NCBI GenBank assembly: GCA_021521415.1
Contig: JAIQDT010005786.1
Coordinates: forward strand, 1-64,000
Length of the DNA: 64,000 nt
Direction of reading: 5' to 3'
Origin: Bidens hawaiensis
Taxonomy: Eukaryota > Streptophyta > Magnoliopsida > Asterales > Asteraceae
A program made the position numbers and the translations under genes. Positions 24,417 through 37,982 of the stretch are shown here, piece after piece; the first letter of the stretch is position 1; each line of letters begins with the position of its first letter. Below the pieces are notes generated by a model. The model was given only the letters and a program-made list of their open reading frames with translations, was not told where the DNA came from and did not search any database.

Positions 24417-25762
24417 TGTGACACTCGTCAATTTCAGGTTAACTCCGTTAATCCAAACCCCGTTAATTCAAATGCAATATCACACGAACTATATCATTCC
24501 AGTCTACGCATTTCAAATTGCATTTAATTAGGGTTAAATGAAACATGACAATCATTACACAAGTAGTCTTTCAGAGTTTCAGCGAAACACACACGAGTCA
24601 ACTCAAACCGTTGGTAAACAAACAATAAATATTATAAACAAGTACTTGGTATAATTACGTGTTACGTTTATATGTGTAAATTTGTGCTTGTATGTATAAC
24701 ATCATATTATGGATGTAATTGACTAGTGTATGCTAGAATTAAACTAAATAGAAGTTGAGGGTGCAAGTTGTAACATGTGATATAATTAATTAATATATAA
24801 ACAAACTAATCAACAAACCCTAACCCTCTCTCTCTCTCTTGCGACGGCAGCCCCACACCCCTCCCCTCTCCCTTGATCGGCCGAGAATACACACACACAC
24901 ATACATACAAGGTGATTACAAGTTGTTTGAAGATCCAAGGTTGCTAGCTAGAGAACATGGGAGGATTTCTTTTACACACGCTTTTCTTGGATTTCAGATA
25001 ACTTCACAAACAGTGAGTTTCACGGCCCCTTTTACTCTTTAACGCTTTTATTAGGGGGAGATAACATACTCCAACGCTTCAAATTTTGTTACTCTTTATA
25101 TATCACTTGTAAGGCTAGGTGGCAACAAACCAACTAAGTCCTTTTGAACATCAAACAGGTTAATATTGGATAATATCGAGTCACCTTTGAGTAGTACTAC
25201 TGGGTTTGACAAACCCCACCCAACTCTAAACTCGCATGTAGGTCGAGTGGGTGTAGTATTGGCTAACACATTTACCATGGTCGTGGTTGACATGGTGGTA
25301 AGGCAATCGTATAAACAATTAGCTTCGGTGTCGAACACTTAGTAATACATGTTTGATAGGTTAGCTATCTATTGATATATAATTGACATAACACTATCTG
25401 GTAACGCTAAAACACAACGCTTAAATTTACTTAAACATGTGAACTCATCAACCCTGTGTTGACACTTTCAGCATGTTTATCTCGGATAGCCGAGGCGGGC
25501 GAGCGGTATAGGACATGCATTTCACTGAACTCTATTGTTTTAAACTTTTTAAAATTTTATCATGATAACTGTGTTTTAAGACGTCCTGTGTGGCGCAACT
25601 ATTTGCTTTACAGTTTACGCTTCCGCAACTTTACTTAAGACTTGATGTCTTGGTTATTTTTTAAAAGTTTAATTGTGGTGTTTGGTATAACTAATGATCC
25701 TGATCCAGTTAGTTCACACCCTCTGACTGTAAAACTCCGTTATGGATTTTGAGGGTGTGATA
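24417..25762 (+). repeat. RE1 3' LTR
   Basis: It matches 4096-5421 along its length and ends tgtgata where the 5' copy ends tgtgaca. It is followed directly by the right target duplication tcatg at 25763-25767. It carries a few short indels against the 5' copy, such as a longer CT run near 24826-24838. Confidence 0.92.
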
Positions 25763-26228
25763 TCATGGGTCTCATTAAACCTAACTCGTTATAAAATCTC
25801 ATTTATTTATAAAACCCTTTTATCATCAAATTATAAGTATATTATTTATTCCTTACTATAAATAAAATTAAAATAAAAAAATATATAAATAATATAACGA
25901 ATAATGTAAAACAACATATGAAGATGTAAAATCCTATAAAACAAGGATATACTAAAAATTAATATCCATTTTTTTAGGAAAAAATATATTATTTATATTT
26001 AGAAACATTTTTATAGTAAAAAAAATAAGTGGGTATGGGTCTCACTAACCCATAGCTTTAAACGTGTTATAGCATCTCATTTGTTTGTGAAACTCTTTCA
26101 TCATCAAACCTTAAGTATACTATTAACTTTCTTACAATAAATAAAATTATAAATATTAGACACGAAAATGAAACACAACCCCCGTAATACGGTGGATAAA
26201 AACTAGTGTGTGTGTGTGTGTGTGTATA
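25763..26228. repeat. AT-rich repeat array right of RE1
   Basis: Two further copies of the unit seen left of RE1 are recognisable, at about 25768-26030 and 26031-26170. They share the gggtctcac.aaccca motif, the aaacgtgttata-like motif and the tatactattaa-like tail. A (GT)n run at 26205-26225 closes the block. I see no gene. Confidence 0.55.
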
Positions 26229-27272
26229 CAGTGGCGGAGCCAGAAAAATTTTCTTATGGGTTCGGGATTTTTCGGTGCTTGATTTTTTTCTAGCATCAAG
26301 TTTTCGGGCCTAAATGGGTCGGGTCGGGTAAGTCATTCGGTCAAACAAATAACATTCGATATCACTATCATAACAAAAGTACATCGTTAACAACTTAACA
26401 GTCAATAAAATACAAAGTCATAATAAATAAATAAAATATTACATATTATAACTGTTAGTCTGTTACCTATGCGTTTTCATGTTTTGAAAACGATTCATTA
26501 CATCTTCAATCGCAACTTTCAAAAAGAACATTTTTTCAATAAAAAATGCAAGCATCATTAAACACTTGAAGCACTTAAACATCAGAATCAAAGAGAGTCG
26601 TCGTGAGGTACAGATCGAATGATTGATTGAAACCTTAAACATTTGAAGCAATCAAATAAAGAGTAGGTTGATCGTTATTAACCCGTTTAATGAATCTTTT
26701 AATTAAATTGAGCAACTAACATCTTGAAAAAAAATACAAATAAATTATGGCCCTATATAACAACATAATGTGAATATTTCATAATTTAATATGAATATTT
26801 TTATGGGTTAAAGAATACACTATAATACTCGATATTTATGTCTCTATATAATATGAATCTTTATTTCTTTTTCATCATTCAAATATAAACTATTCATGAG
26901 TGAGTAGGTAAACATAAAACAAAACATACATACCTGGATTAGGCGAAGAACACTGAAGTGAAGGAGCCAAACTAGGCAACTAGGGCGATGGATGAAGAAG
27001 GAGCCAGACAGTCGACGTTTTTGGCTTTTTTTTTTCTTTTAATTTAATTTCTATTTAGGTATTATGTTAATGATTGTTAATTGGGTTGAGCTTATTAACC
27101 CATTTTATTATAACTTGGGCTTTTTCTGATGTGTTCGAATACTTTTTAAGATGATGTTGGGTTCGCTCGCTAAAAAAGAATGGGTTCGCTCGTTAATTTG
27201 TATATATAGGTTAATATAAAATCGAAAAAATACCGGGTTCGGCCGAACCCGGTTGTAACTATGTGGCTCCGC

Positions 27273-27276
<4 letters not shown>
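26229..27276. mobile_element. Class II element with cagtggcggagcca ends
   Basis: The left end cagtggcggagcca and the right end tggctccgccact are inverted repeats of about 13 bases. The right end is preceded by a GGTTCGGCCGAACC palindrome region at about 27236-27252. Flanks are GT and AT simple repeats, so the target duplication cannot be read. The interior is AT-rich with no transposase. These ends recall short-TIR non-autonomous elements common in plants. Assigning it to hAT is a guess. Confidence 0.6.
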
Positions 27277-27303
<27 letters not shown>

Positions 27304-27539
27304 GCTACAACATCATTACACCCCTGAAACAAAAACCCACAGTTTGCTAATTGAGCGCTACATGACGCAAGTCGCTCCATTTTGTAGCCCCTCTACTACA
27401 CATAGCCTAAGTACAAACACCCCTTGGATATTGTTTACTTTAGAAGTAGACACAAGTGGGGACCATAAAGGATGCACGTGGCATGAACGATGGATGCAAT
27501 GTGACTATGCGATACTTTGATAATGCACTTTACTCGGGC
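27277..27539. other. (AT)n run and spacer
   Basis: An AT run at about 27276-27303 is followed by some 235 bases in which I see no gene, repeat or motif. The last eight bases are the left target duplication of the MITE that follows. Confidence 0.5.
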
Positions 27540-27872
27540 TAGAGGTGCATAAACCAGTTTAAACTCAAAACCGGTTTGGTTGAAACCCGTTCGATTTGGT
27601 TAACAAAAGTGAAAACGGTTTATGATCGGTTTTGGTTCGTCTTGAAACCGGTTTCTTGACTAGGTTACGGTCAGTTTTGATTCGGGTTTTGACCGACTTC
27701 GGCTCGGTTAACCTAATTGGAACCGGTTTTGGTGGAGAAAATTACAAACCGGTTCCGAACCTATGATTTCAATCGGTTCTAAGCCGGTTTCTACATCATT
27801 TGTTTCAAACCGATTGGGTTTCGGTTCTATTTTTGTGCCGGTTTGATTAACCGGTTTATTTGTCCACCTCTA
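27540..27872. mobile_element. hAT-type MITE rich in CCGGTTT
   Basis: The ends tagaggtgcataaacc and ggtttatttgtccacctcta are inverted. Flanks actcgggc (27532-27539) and actcgggt (27873-27880) are an 8-bp target duplication with one mismatch, as expected for hAT elements. The 333-base interior is almost entirely variants of the aaccggttt motif in both orientations. It has no coding capacity. Confidence 0.75.
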
Positions 27873-27880
27873 ACTCGGGT

Positions 27881-28526
27881 AGTGGCTAAGTTGTCATTGA
27901 TGAGACAGTTCTCACGTATGGCATCATTAGTGGAACCATTCTACTGCACGTTTTCATTGCAGCTTTAACTCAAACTATATGTAGGAAATTTGATTTGACC
28001 ATATAAGTTCAATTAACTGTGAATTAAATCTTGTTTATTACAAGATTAAGGTGGCTGTTTTGGTTTCAATTTTGTGTCTATACAATGAACACAATGGTTC
28101 ATATAAAAATTTTGATACACAAATTTGAGAGAAAATGTCGTTACCACAATTTTGTTAGTTCTCAAAAAATTCTTTGTACACTTCATCTCTTTTCCACATT
28201 TTCAACACACACTAGTACGCCCAGTGTTATCTCGAGAGCCATCTCACGCAGTACGTAATGCTTAGGATGTCGTAAACTATGAGACAAACTCTTTCCCTAA
28301 GGGGAGACCCCATAATCTGTTTTGAGGGACACGTGTCGAACATAAACCCTCAGCCAAACCGCCAACAATTCATGTTGTTCATTTTGTATTAAAAAATAAA
28401 GTGGAAGAAATTATTGAAGTTCTCGTTGAAGACAAAGATATGAATCAACTTATTAACATAAAATTGTATTTTAGCTTCATGTTCGTTCGGTTTTGTATAT
28501 TTTTTCCCATGAATAACAAAAGTTTA
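27881..28526. other. Spacer without recognised features
   Basis: I read both strands and found no gene or repeat that I can support. A short frame at 28031-28258 has no motif. Confidence 0.5.
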
Positions 28527-29062
28527 GGGCGTGTTCGTTTCACGGAATTCGAGTGAATTCAAAGGAATTGGAATTAAAATCTCATGACATGACGTGTTCG
28601 TTTAGTTGGAATTGGAATCTTAATTCCATTGTGGTGTGTTCGGTTCAAAGAATTGGAATTGGAATCTTTATTTTTTTTTAACGAGGACAACGAACAAAAC
28701 ATTCTAGTTTTTTTAGATTTTTTGTTTTTAATTTATATTTTGAGTTATGATTTTTTTATTATTATTTTTGAATATTTTTAAGGGGTTTTTAATCTTAATA
28801 CGAAACCCTTAAAAAACTCAAAAAAATTATAAAAAAATCATAAAGCAAAATATAAATAAAAAAAAAATCTAAAAAAAACTAAAATGTTTTCCGCCGTTGT
28901 CATTGTTAAAAAAAAACTTGATGTCTATTCATTTGTCAAACAAACACATTAAGAATGTATTTGGATTTCAATTCCCCCCAATTCCAATTCCTATTGGAAT
29001 GTTCAGATTCCAAATCCAATTCGTTCAAATTCCAAATCCTATGCAAATTCCAATTCCAATAC

Positions 29063-32000
29063 TGTAACACCCCGTAACCGCAGCGTAAACATAAACGGGA
29101 TGCAACAGACACCTCTGATATCAACCACATTGTTTATAAAGAAAACTGAATACATTAATATACTTCAAATTACATTATCTCATATTTCATTACCGTCTAG
29201 GTGATACACACATCATACAATACGATACATAATTCTATTTAGTATAATGTATCATAACATCTCGCACGCAAATCTTACACACATCAAGCACTTAGAACGT
29301 AAGCAATCACTTCATCTTAATCGTACCTGAAAAGCATGTGAGAAAACGAGTCAACTACGAATAGTTGGTGAGTTTCACAATTTGAGTAAACCATGATAAA
29401 TCAATATCATAATATAATATTATCGAGGTAATTATGCTGAGCCCACAAGTGAAACCTCTGACTATCCACACACAACCCCGTGACATACTTCGCCCACGGG
29501 CCTGCCCCAAACCGCTATGTCTAACATTACATAGCAAAATAAATAACAACAAAATAGACATGTGCAACTGGCTGGGAAACATCAGCAAATCCATGCCGGA
29601 CCAGTTGGGTTTGTCAGACCAATAGTACTATTCACACTCTACCGGCTTTCAGCTAATCACTCGTGTTGCGGGGCCTTACAATGTTAGCACCTCAGACAAT
29701 TACCATCTTAGTACATTTCCGTACGATTCCCGTACAATAAAACATATATAAATACACGCAAATCCATGCGTTCAGTATGTACTTAAACATTTCAATAGTA
29801 ACATGCTTTCCGCCCCGGGAAAATATTTAAAAAACAATTCAGAAAAAGGGGCTCGTGAAACTCACCTTAGCACATGCAAGCAGGTAACAACAGTCATTAT
29901 TAGTTAACACGTCCAATCTGTAATATGATCCCTACGATCGTTATTATACAATTATTGTTTATATAATCTTTAACCGTGTTAACCGGTACATCTGGGGACA
30001 CTGTTAACCCAGTACTGTACCCATTCCGGGGGCAATGTTAACCCAGAAAAACTTCTCCGGACTCAGATTGTGATATCGTTTAGAGTTCAATAGTCAAAAT
30101 TACTATTAGTTCGTTTTCCCCCGTTTTGCGTGCCTAGCACGGTTATCCGTTTTACGTTTCAAAATGAGTTTGATCACACACGACCCGAAAATAGTTGTTG
30201 ACTGATATTTTAATTAAAGTTGTGAAATTAGAGCTCGGTTTAGACGCCCCGATTGGTCGCGGGACCCGTTTCCGTCTTTAGTGCACCGGAAACTGTTAAA
30301 TCGGATAAAATTATTCAAATCATCCGAATTATTTTCGGATGATTTATTTTTACTTGTTCAACTCAGTTATATGAAAATAGTCCATTTTTAGGGTTTTTAT
30401 ACACCAGTCAGCTCGTTTAGGCGAACTTTACCGGTTTACGCGTTTTAAGCCTTAAAAGTTTGTTTTTATTTTCTTTTTAGCACAAATAATTATCCGTTTA
30501 ATCTCGGATCTTGAAAATTTGCACAAATCACTTTTTGACAGTGGGGAATTTTATAAAAATATTTCCAGAATTAATTTTTATATTTAAAATTTATTTATCT
30601 ATTTTTAAACACCATTTAAACACTAAATATGTCGTAAATACCAAACGACCTTAGAAAAATCCCAAATTTTTCCTGGATGACCCCTGCCATCCCCATAGTC
30701 CCCTTTAAATTTTCCAGAACCAGAATCTCTTTTTACATGCCATTTTCACTAAAACCGTTTAGAAAACCCTAGAACTCGTTTAACCGAAAGACCTACTTAG
30801 ACTTCTCCAACTGACCTAAAATTTTGTGTGTGACTTTTACATGTTATAAAAAGCTTATCTGGAATTTTCCAGAATTTATCATGATATTTAAGTATTTTTC
30901 ACCATTTTTATCCAAAACCGAGCATTAAATTCACAAATATTCATCCTTTATCCGAAAATTACCAAATTTTCACAGAACTCATATTTTCATGTATCTAACA
31001 CCTCTGTAAAATTTCATGACCTAACTCTAAACGTACCACAATCTATCCAAAACACTCATAACCGAACATAAACCGAATATACATTTTGTTTTCCGCCACT
31101 ACAAGCTACAAACCCGTCTTTCCGTCTTATCTACCACTAAATACAGAACCTACAACCAACATACCACAATACCAAGCAAGTTACACTCACCATCAAGCCT
31201 CTTACACTATAGTTTCGGTTATTGTTTCAAAACTAAAGTTTAAACCGTAAAAATTCGTTTTTGGTTCGTTTAACTCCTTTCTTGGACCAAGATCCCTTGT
31301 ATAACCCGTATACATCACTTGATCATGCAAGAATCGGTTTCCATCTCGGGTTTTCACCTTTTTTCACTTGAAACCTCATTTTCTTGCAAATAAACTCAAG
31401 AACAGAAGATGAACACGTAAATAACTCGATTTTTACCTCGGTTTTCTTGCGAAAATTCTGGATTTTTGAGTGATAATGTGGAAGGGAAGGAGGAGAATAT
31501 GGAAATTGTAAAAAAAAAACAAAAGGGCTTGGGGTGTATACCCTTATTCCGATCGGACAAGGAGGGGAGGTGGGGTGGGACCCACTTCTCCATTTCTAGC
31601 CATTCATTTAGATTTTGGGAATCCGGATAATGTTTTGGATAATCTGGTTCAGTTCGTTTTTCGGTTAAATGTTTAATTTAGCTTAAAACGAGGCTAAAAC
31701 GGTCGTTTTCGGCTTAAAAAATGAAATTTATATAAAACCGATTTAAAAACTTTAAAAACTTAACCCATGACATTTATTAACTTAAAACATCATATTATTA
31801 ATAATTGCGCATCTTTTTCGGCTTGATCGATCGTCTCTTGCTCGGTTTGGTATTGAAGGTTTCGTTTAATGTACCGACGTACAATTAACTCGAAAATTCT
31901 TTTTCTGTGCTTTAATTCACTTATCCCGAAGCTTTAATACTTCGTAAAGTCACTAAATATTATAGATATCGTCCATAATTGAACCCTCGATTCGTTCGGG

Positions 32001-32184
32001 TTTCAATAACTATCGATCGATTAATCGCATATTCAATACGATGAATTATATATTCACTTACAATCAATACAGTGAACCATGTATTCTCGTATAATTACTA
32101 TGGTAATTCATGTACCCGACATTAAATATAACGTAACTATTGTCTACCGGTTAGGGTATACCTGGTTTCATCGGAATCGTTACA
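29063..32184 (-). repeat. RE3 3' LTR (left-hand copy)
   Basis: It starts tgtaacaccccgtaaccgca and ends ggaatcgttaca. It is repeated almost base for base at 38000-41120, with scattered single-base changes and one-base indels. It contains a frame at 29434-29625 that recurs at 38371-38562 and is not a gene. Confidence 0.95.
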
Positions 32185-32197
32185 TTCTCCCCCCGTT
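32185..32197 (-). other. RE3 polypurine tract
   Basis: On the minus strand the bases just before the 3' LTR read aacggggggagaa, a purine-only run after the first three bases. This is where plus-strand DNA synthesis would be primed. The preceding gacgaaatttctta block is also seen at the 3' end of RE1 and RE2. Confidence 0.75.
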
Positions 32198-32199
32198 AA

Positions 32200-34480
32200 G
32201 AAATTTCGTCCTCGAAATTTTACACGCCCGCTATCCCCTTCCGAGAGAAAGGTGGGGGTTTTTCCTTCAGAATTCACCCTCGCGTTACCAGGTATAATCT
32301 GGTCCTCGCTGTGAATTCCACTTAATCTTAATCAATAAAGCTTGGTGTGTCCAAACTGTTTAGTTTTCCCGTCTACTATCTCTACGGAATTATTTATGAT
32401 ATCAAGTATGTCTTCTGTGAGTACCTCCATTACTGGTACTTTCGTTGCGTCATCTCCTAGGTACTTTTCAATCCGTATACATGGCAAAACATCATGTATA
32501 GTACTTAGCCCCTGGAGTACTTTAATTAATAAACTAAATGACCAATCATGAAGAGAGTCTCATAAGGTCCAATATATTAAGGAGCTATTTTCGGTTTTGC
32601 CAAACCTTATATCACCTCTCTAAGGTGATGCCTTAAAAATGCCTTGTCACCTCTTTCCAGTGACAATGGTTTCCTTTGAATGTTAGCATAAATCCTTTGC
32701 CAATCTCGCGCTGCTTTCAACATATCTTAAATATTATAAATCCGATTGGTTGTTTCTCGAATCGATTCAAATCTTATGGCTTGATTGACGCCCATTTTCA
32801 ATTTAACAAATTGGTGATAATTACTTCACCCATAGAAAGCTTCAAGCTCTCGATGCTTCCTTCCCCGCCTTCCAATAATGGAAGTAGGATGACTATTCGA
32901 TCGGAGATAATTGAAAATGGTACTCCACGACGAGATACCATTTCACCATCATGAATTTGGGCGAGAATTCATTGTGGTAATCGTCAAGGAGTGGGATGAA
33001 ATGCGAGGATTGGTTAATCGATCCGCGATTACCCAAATTGCATCATGTCCTCGGGACGTCTTAGGGAGATGTGTCACAAAATCCATCGTGATTTGCTCCC
33101 ACTTCCACTCGGGAATTTCCGGTTGTTGTAACATCCCCGTGGGTTTCTGGTGCTCCGCCTTAACCCTCGCATAAGTCGTACACTTACCGACATACGTTGC
33201 TATATCCTTTTTCATACCCGGCCACCAGTAGAACTCCTTCACATCCTTGTACATCTTATCCGATCCCGGATGTATGGAATATTTCGATCTATGCGCTTCG
33301 TCCATGATTAATTCACGAAGGTCATGGAAGGTCGGAATCCAAACCCGATTTTTGAAATAGAGAATTTCGTCCACGCGCTGTTCGAAATTCTTCTCATTGC
33401 CGTAAAGTACCTCCTTTTCCAATTTTTCCTCTTTCAACGCCTCACGTTGAGCGACTCGAATCAGGTCCGAAAGGTTTGACTGGACTATCATCCCTAGCGC
33501 TCTCACTCGCAATGCCGATTTTTCCTACTCAAGGCATCGGCTACGACGTTAGCCTTGACGGGGTGATAACGGATGTCACAGTCATAATCGCTTAACAACT
33601 CGACCCATCTTCGTTGCCTCATATTCAGTTCTTTCTGATCGAATATGTGCTGCAAGCTTTTATGATCGGTGAAGATGGTGCACTTTGTACCGTAGAGATA
33701 ATGTCTCCAGATTTTAAGTGCGAAGATAACCGCTCCCAGTTCTAAGTCATGAGTAGTGTAATTTTTCTCGTGTACTTTTAACTGTCGGGAAGCATAGGCT
33801 ATAACTTTATTATTCTGCATCAACACGCATCCTAACTCTCTACGCGATGCGTTACAATACGCGACAAAACCATCGTCTCCATCGGGGAGACTTAAAATCG
33901 GCGCTTCGCACAATTTTTGCTTTAACGTTTGAAACGTCGTTTCCTGCTCTTCTCCCCATTCATACTTTCGATCCTTTTGAGTCAGGAGAGTTAAAGGTTG
34001 GGTGATGCTGGAAAAGTTCTCTATAAATCGACGATAATATCCAGCTAAGCCTAAGAATTGGCGGATTTCCTTTGGCGATTTAGGCGCTTGCCAATTCTTA
34101 ATTGCTTCCACCTTACTCGGATCAACGTGTATTCCTTGGTGGTTTACAACGTGACCGAGGAATTGCACTTCTTGTAACCAGAAGTTACACTTGGGGAATT
34201 TTGCGTACAACTTCTCCTGATTCAGAAGCTCTAAAATTATTCTTAAGTGTTGTCCGGGCTCTTCTTTACTTTTCGAGTAGATCAAAATATCGTCAATAAA
34301 CACGATGACGAATTTGTCGAGGTAGGGTTTACAGGCTCGATTCATGAGGTCCAGGAACACTGCCGGCGCATTTGTTAGCCCGAAAGGCATAACTAAGAAC
34401 TCGTAATGGCCGTAGCGAGTCCGAAACGCTGTTGTTGCAACGTCCTCCTCTTGGATTTTTCATTTGGTGATAACTATATC
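32200..34480 (-). pseudogene. RE3 pol remnant (RT, RNase H, partial integrase)
   Basis: Reading right to left, an open stretch begins at 34390 with [19 protein letters not shown] and the RT catalytic FIDD motif near 34300. It continues through the RT thumb and RNase H ([17 protein letters not shown] near 33650, [17 protein letters not shown] near 33530). After a one-base frame change near 33505 comes the integrase zinc-binding region ([21 protein letters not shown]) and the first core Asp (WVIADRLT near 33035). The frame then leaves the integrase fold at about 32990. From there to 32200 only scattered matches to an integrase C-terminus remain. The core D and E motifs are missing, so no working integrase is possible. 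Confidence 0.85.
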
Positions 34481-37400
34481 AAAGATCAATTTTCTAAAAA
34501 TAAATCGCCCCTTGCAGTTGGTTAAACAGATCATTTACTTCGAAGAAGTGAATACCTATTCTTGATCGTCACTTTATTCAATTCTCCCTAATCAATACAT
34601 ATCCTAACACTTCTGTCCTTCATTTCCCAAATAACACTGGTGCACCCTATGGTGACTAACTAGGTCGTATAAAACCTTATCCAATAATTCTTACATTTCA
34701 GTTGGTGCAAGTCGGTAAGATACTTTGGCAATAGGATACGCTCCTGGTATTAGATCGATACGAATTTCAACTTGTCATGCTGGTGGTATTCCGGGCAGTT
34801 TTTTTTTTTTTTTTTTTTTTTTTTGGGAAAACTTCTGGATATTTACGTATCACCAGAACATCTTCTATATGTTTTCTTTTAAATCTTACACTTTTCTTTG
34901 TATCAAATCGCTTCATCGTCCGAAAGAGAACTTTTAATCATCTTCTTTTCATATTTGATTTCAGCTTCATGTTGAGTTAGCCAATCCATGTTAATTATTA
35001 CGTCAAAACTTCTTAACTTTACTTGTCGTAGGTCAATAAGGAAAGGTTAATCGTTCAGAATAATAGGACAATTCCGAACAATTTAGTTAACCATTAGGGG
35101 TTTACCGTTAGCGATTCTACAGTATAGGGTTCTATAGTTTCACTAATCGGTATCTTTCCAAATGGTAGGAGGTTAACAGGAACTATCTTCTATCGGCGAC
35201 CGTAAAAATATCACTGAAGCCTATTGATTTAAAACTACAACATACTTAATACCACCTTTGGATCATGACGTGCTTTATTCGAATTACTCACAAAAACACG
35301 GCTCCTTGCTTGATCAGAGGTTGATGCTTGTCATGAGGTTCGTCTTCCAACGACACCTTGGTTCAACTTTGGGCAATTTCTCTTGAAACGTTCTGTACTG
35401 CCACATTCATAGCAAGTACAACTGTTTGGCATAATCGGATTTCTTTGGATGGATTGTTATTGAAGCTGTTGGGTTCGGAGTGGTTGTACACGAATGGGTT
35501 GGGGTTGCCGGTTCACATGGCTTCAATTGGTTCTACAAATGGGGCATTACGTCCATCTTTACCACACCTGTGGCCTACTATCACTCGACATTCTTCTTCC
35601 TGCCGATAACCATATATTCCACATTTAGGGAAGGACCCTTCATGCGGTTCATGTTTTCACACCAGAACTAGTCTTAGTATAATTCTGGGTTGTAGGACAT
35701 ACCTACTTATTTAAAAGCCTATCTTGCACTATACCTTTATCATTTCTCTTCTTTAACACTCGACGTCTCACCTAACGTCCTTCCAGTCCGCTTCCCATAG
35801 AGTCAAATATATCAATGCTGGCTTGCGACACAACCTTTCCAAAGGTTGTATATTTTACAGGATTGACTATACTCCTTATCGATGGAGTTAGTCCCCAATA
35901 TGGCGCTCACTTCGCTTAGTTTCAGGAGTAATTAGCCATGTTACCAGACATGACAATTCCTTCAAACGATTAGCGTGTTCTAAGTGATCAGCACACAACA
36001 TTTCTATCTACCATAGCTCAGTTTCCAATCTCTGAACTTAATTACTCGAATAAAAGTGCTCTAGCACAAGAATTTTAAATTCTGACCATATCGTCTGAGT
36101 AAAAATTTTCTAACTATAATTTTGTACCATCGTGTTCCATCACGATACAACATAATCTACCAACATATCTGTAGCATATTTCACTACACAATGTTCTAGA
36201 CTCTTACCAATATCCTTAACCATTTCGATCTTTTCTATCCACTCGCTAATCTATTCCTCCCTTTACCATCAGCAAACTATTAATAATTTCCTTAACACAA
36301 CCAACAAACATATCCTTCATACCGGATCTAATTTATTACGACTACTATTCATGTTTAGTTTATAACTAATACTTGTAGTCATAATAGTATTCGGTGGGAC
36401 ATTATCACTCTTAGTAATAACACTAAGAATTGAAATATTCATATTCACGTGATTGCTCGATCTATAATTCTGCGATCACATTTGCATCAACACTAGCAGT
36501 GATCTGTGATACGACATTCGGTATCATCATCTGCTATCTTTGAGCAATCAACTGAATCATATCAATCTCCATCATTGGAGTTACTCTTTTTATGTCATTT
36601 TGCCGTACTCATCCCGTACGCAGTAATCAATACTAATCTCACCGTATAACTCGTTACCAGCTCAATCATAACAGCGAGTACACATACACACCAAATATTA
36701 TCATACATATTACACATACCAGTATCTAGTATATATGTCCCACAAATATAATAACATATGGACTTAACCTGACGTCGGTTAACGTTTAAATATGTTTCAT
36801 AACCCTTGTCACCAACTGACATATAGATCTTTCTCAACAAAGATTAATGTTCAATATGCTTGATTTCAATATCCTTCTGCATGTCAGCATAACCGATACA
36901 TGCTCACCGTGAGCTCCAAACGATTACGTACCACGGAGTTATAATATCCGTGTCTATTTGTATACCCGGCATACACGGTATACCACCTACGAACGAACAA
37001 CCAACTATGCTATAGTGATTCCAACACCTCTTTGTGTATGGGTAATCATTCTATTCGAGTATACATGGGTATAGGCACCTAGCGGATGTAAGGATAACAT
37101 AGGGAGTTGCAAGGTTCAAGGTAATCGCGCAACCCATGTTGCCTTCAAATATTACCAATTACTATTATGGGAAACTCTATCACTTGCTCAGTCAATGTCC
37201 TCAGGCGTTCTAGGTTCGCTAAAATCGGTAACTCTCGATCTGGAGGTGGTATGTCTCATATGTTTGAGAGTGAGAAATACACATATATATTTCTATATAT
37301 TATTTTTATCTGCTCATTTATTATCAAATTGTTTATTTATTTATTTATTTATTTATTTATTATCTTAATGGAATAAGAATGGGTTCAGGTGCAGGTCCGT

Positions 37401-37982
37401 CCGTACGTGAGGGTCGGCGGTTCGGGTGAACATAGGGGGTTATTAAGATATACGGTACCGGTATTGGTAGGGTAAGGGATTTATTAATTTCGGTTGGGAG
37501 TGACAGTTACTAGATATTTCTGGTTAATTTCAAACGGGAGATCTAATTTGGTACTATCATAACTATGGCCCGATAAGTCAGACTTATCATCAACCGATGC
37601 TCTAGAAATTTCAGCATCCTCGGTACTTTTATTATTTCATTCCCCGGTTCCTTATCCGGGTCCTATTTCTCAATACATGTACCCACAAGATATGTACATA
37701 TATATATATATACACACACATTAGCACGCATAAATAATATTATATACTTTACACATATGTTGCCATTTTTACCTATTAATGTACCCAGTGACTTCCCTTG
37801 AATTCCCTCGTGCAGACAAGTCTGTTATTATGTTCCGGACCATAATAACTCACTTGTCCATCCAAGTTCATCCAGATCTCGTCACTATATATTATTAGTT
37901 GATATTTAGATCCTATAATACTTGAGCTACTGGTTATATTTTAGGTATCTTTTAAAGACATCCTAATTCTTTATAACTAATG
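34481..37982 (-). pseudogene. RE3 ruined gag-protease-RT region
   Basis: Only faint traces of coding sequence remain on the minus strand. There is a LQGAIYF-like RT fragment near 34500 and a FDVIINMDWL-like protease or linker fragment near 34980-35010. Stops occur in every frame. There is a 26-base T run at 34799-34824 and a (TTTA)n run at about 37332-37362. I could not place gag or a zinc knuckle with confidence. Against the near-identical LTRs this decay is too advanced to have happened after insertion. Confidence 0.6.

Larger units (their letters stand above)
4096..25762 (+). mobile_element. RE1: Ty3/gypsy LTR retrotransposon, interrupted by two insertions
   Basis: RE1 is a full-length gypsy element on the plus strand. 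It has LTRs at 4096-5421 and 24417-25762 and the target duplication tcatg at 4091-4095 and 25763-25767. A primer site lies just inside the 5' LTR. The gene order gag, protease, reverse transcriptase, RNase H, integrase, chromodomain-like tail is that of a gypsy chromovirus, probably the Del/Tekay lineage (inferred from the tail, not tested). RE2 (7279-19223) sits between gag and protease, and an LTR-like element (20901-22592) sits in the RNase H region. Without these and one copy of each target duplication the element is about 8.0 kb. It carries stops and frameshifts and cannot make a functional polyprotein. The LTRs differ more than those of RE3 or RE4, so it looks like the oldest insertion in its nest. 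Confidence 0.93.

Noticed and set aside
29434..29625. 63-residue frame repeated at 38371-38562
   Set aside because: It lies within the near-identical RE3 LTRs, with no motif or start context.
35358..35671. Plus-strand open frames in the RE3 interior
   Set aside because: They lie antisense to the element's gag side, have no domain and sit in heavily decayed sequence.
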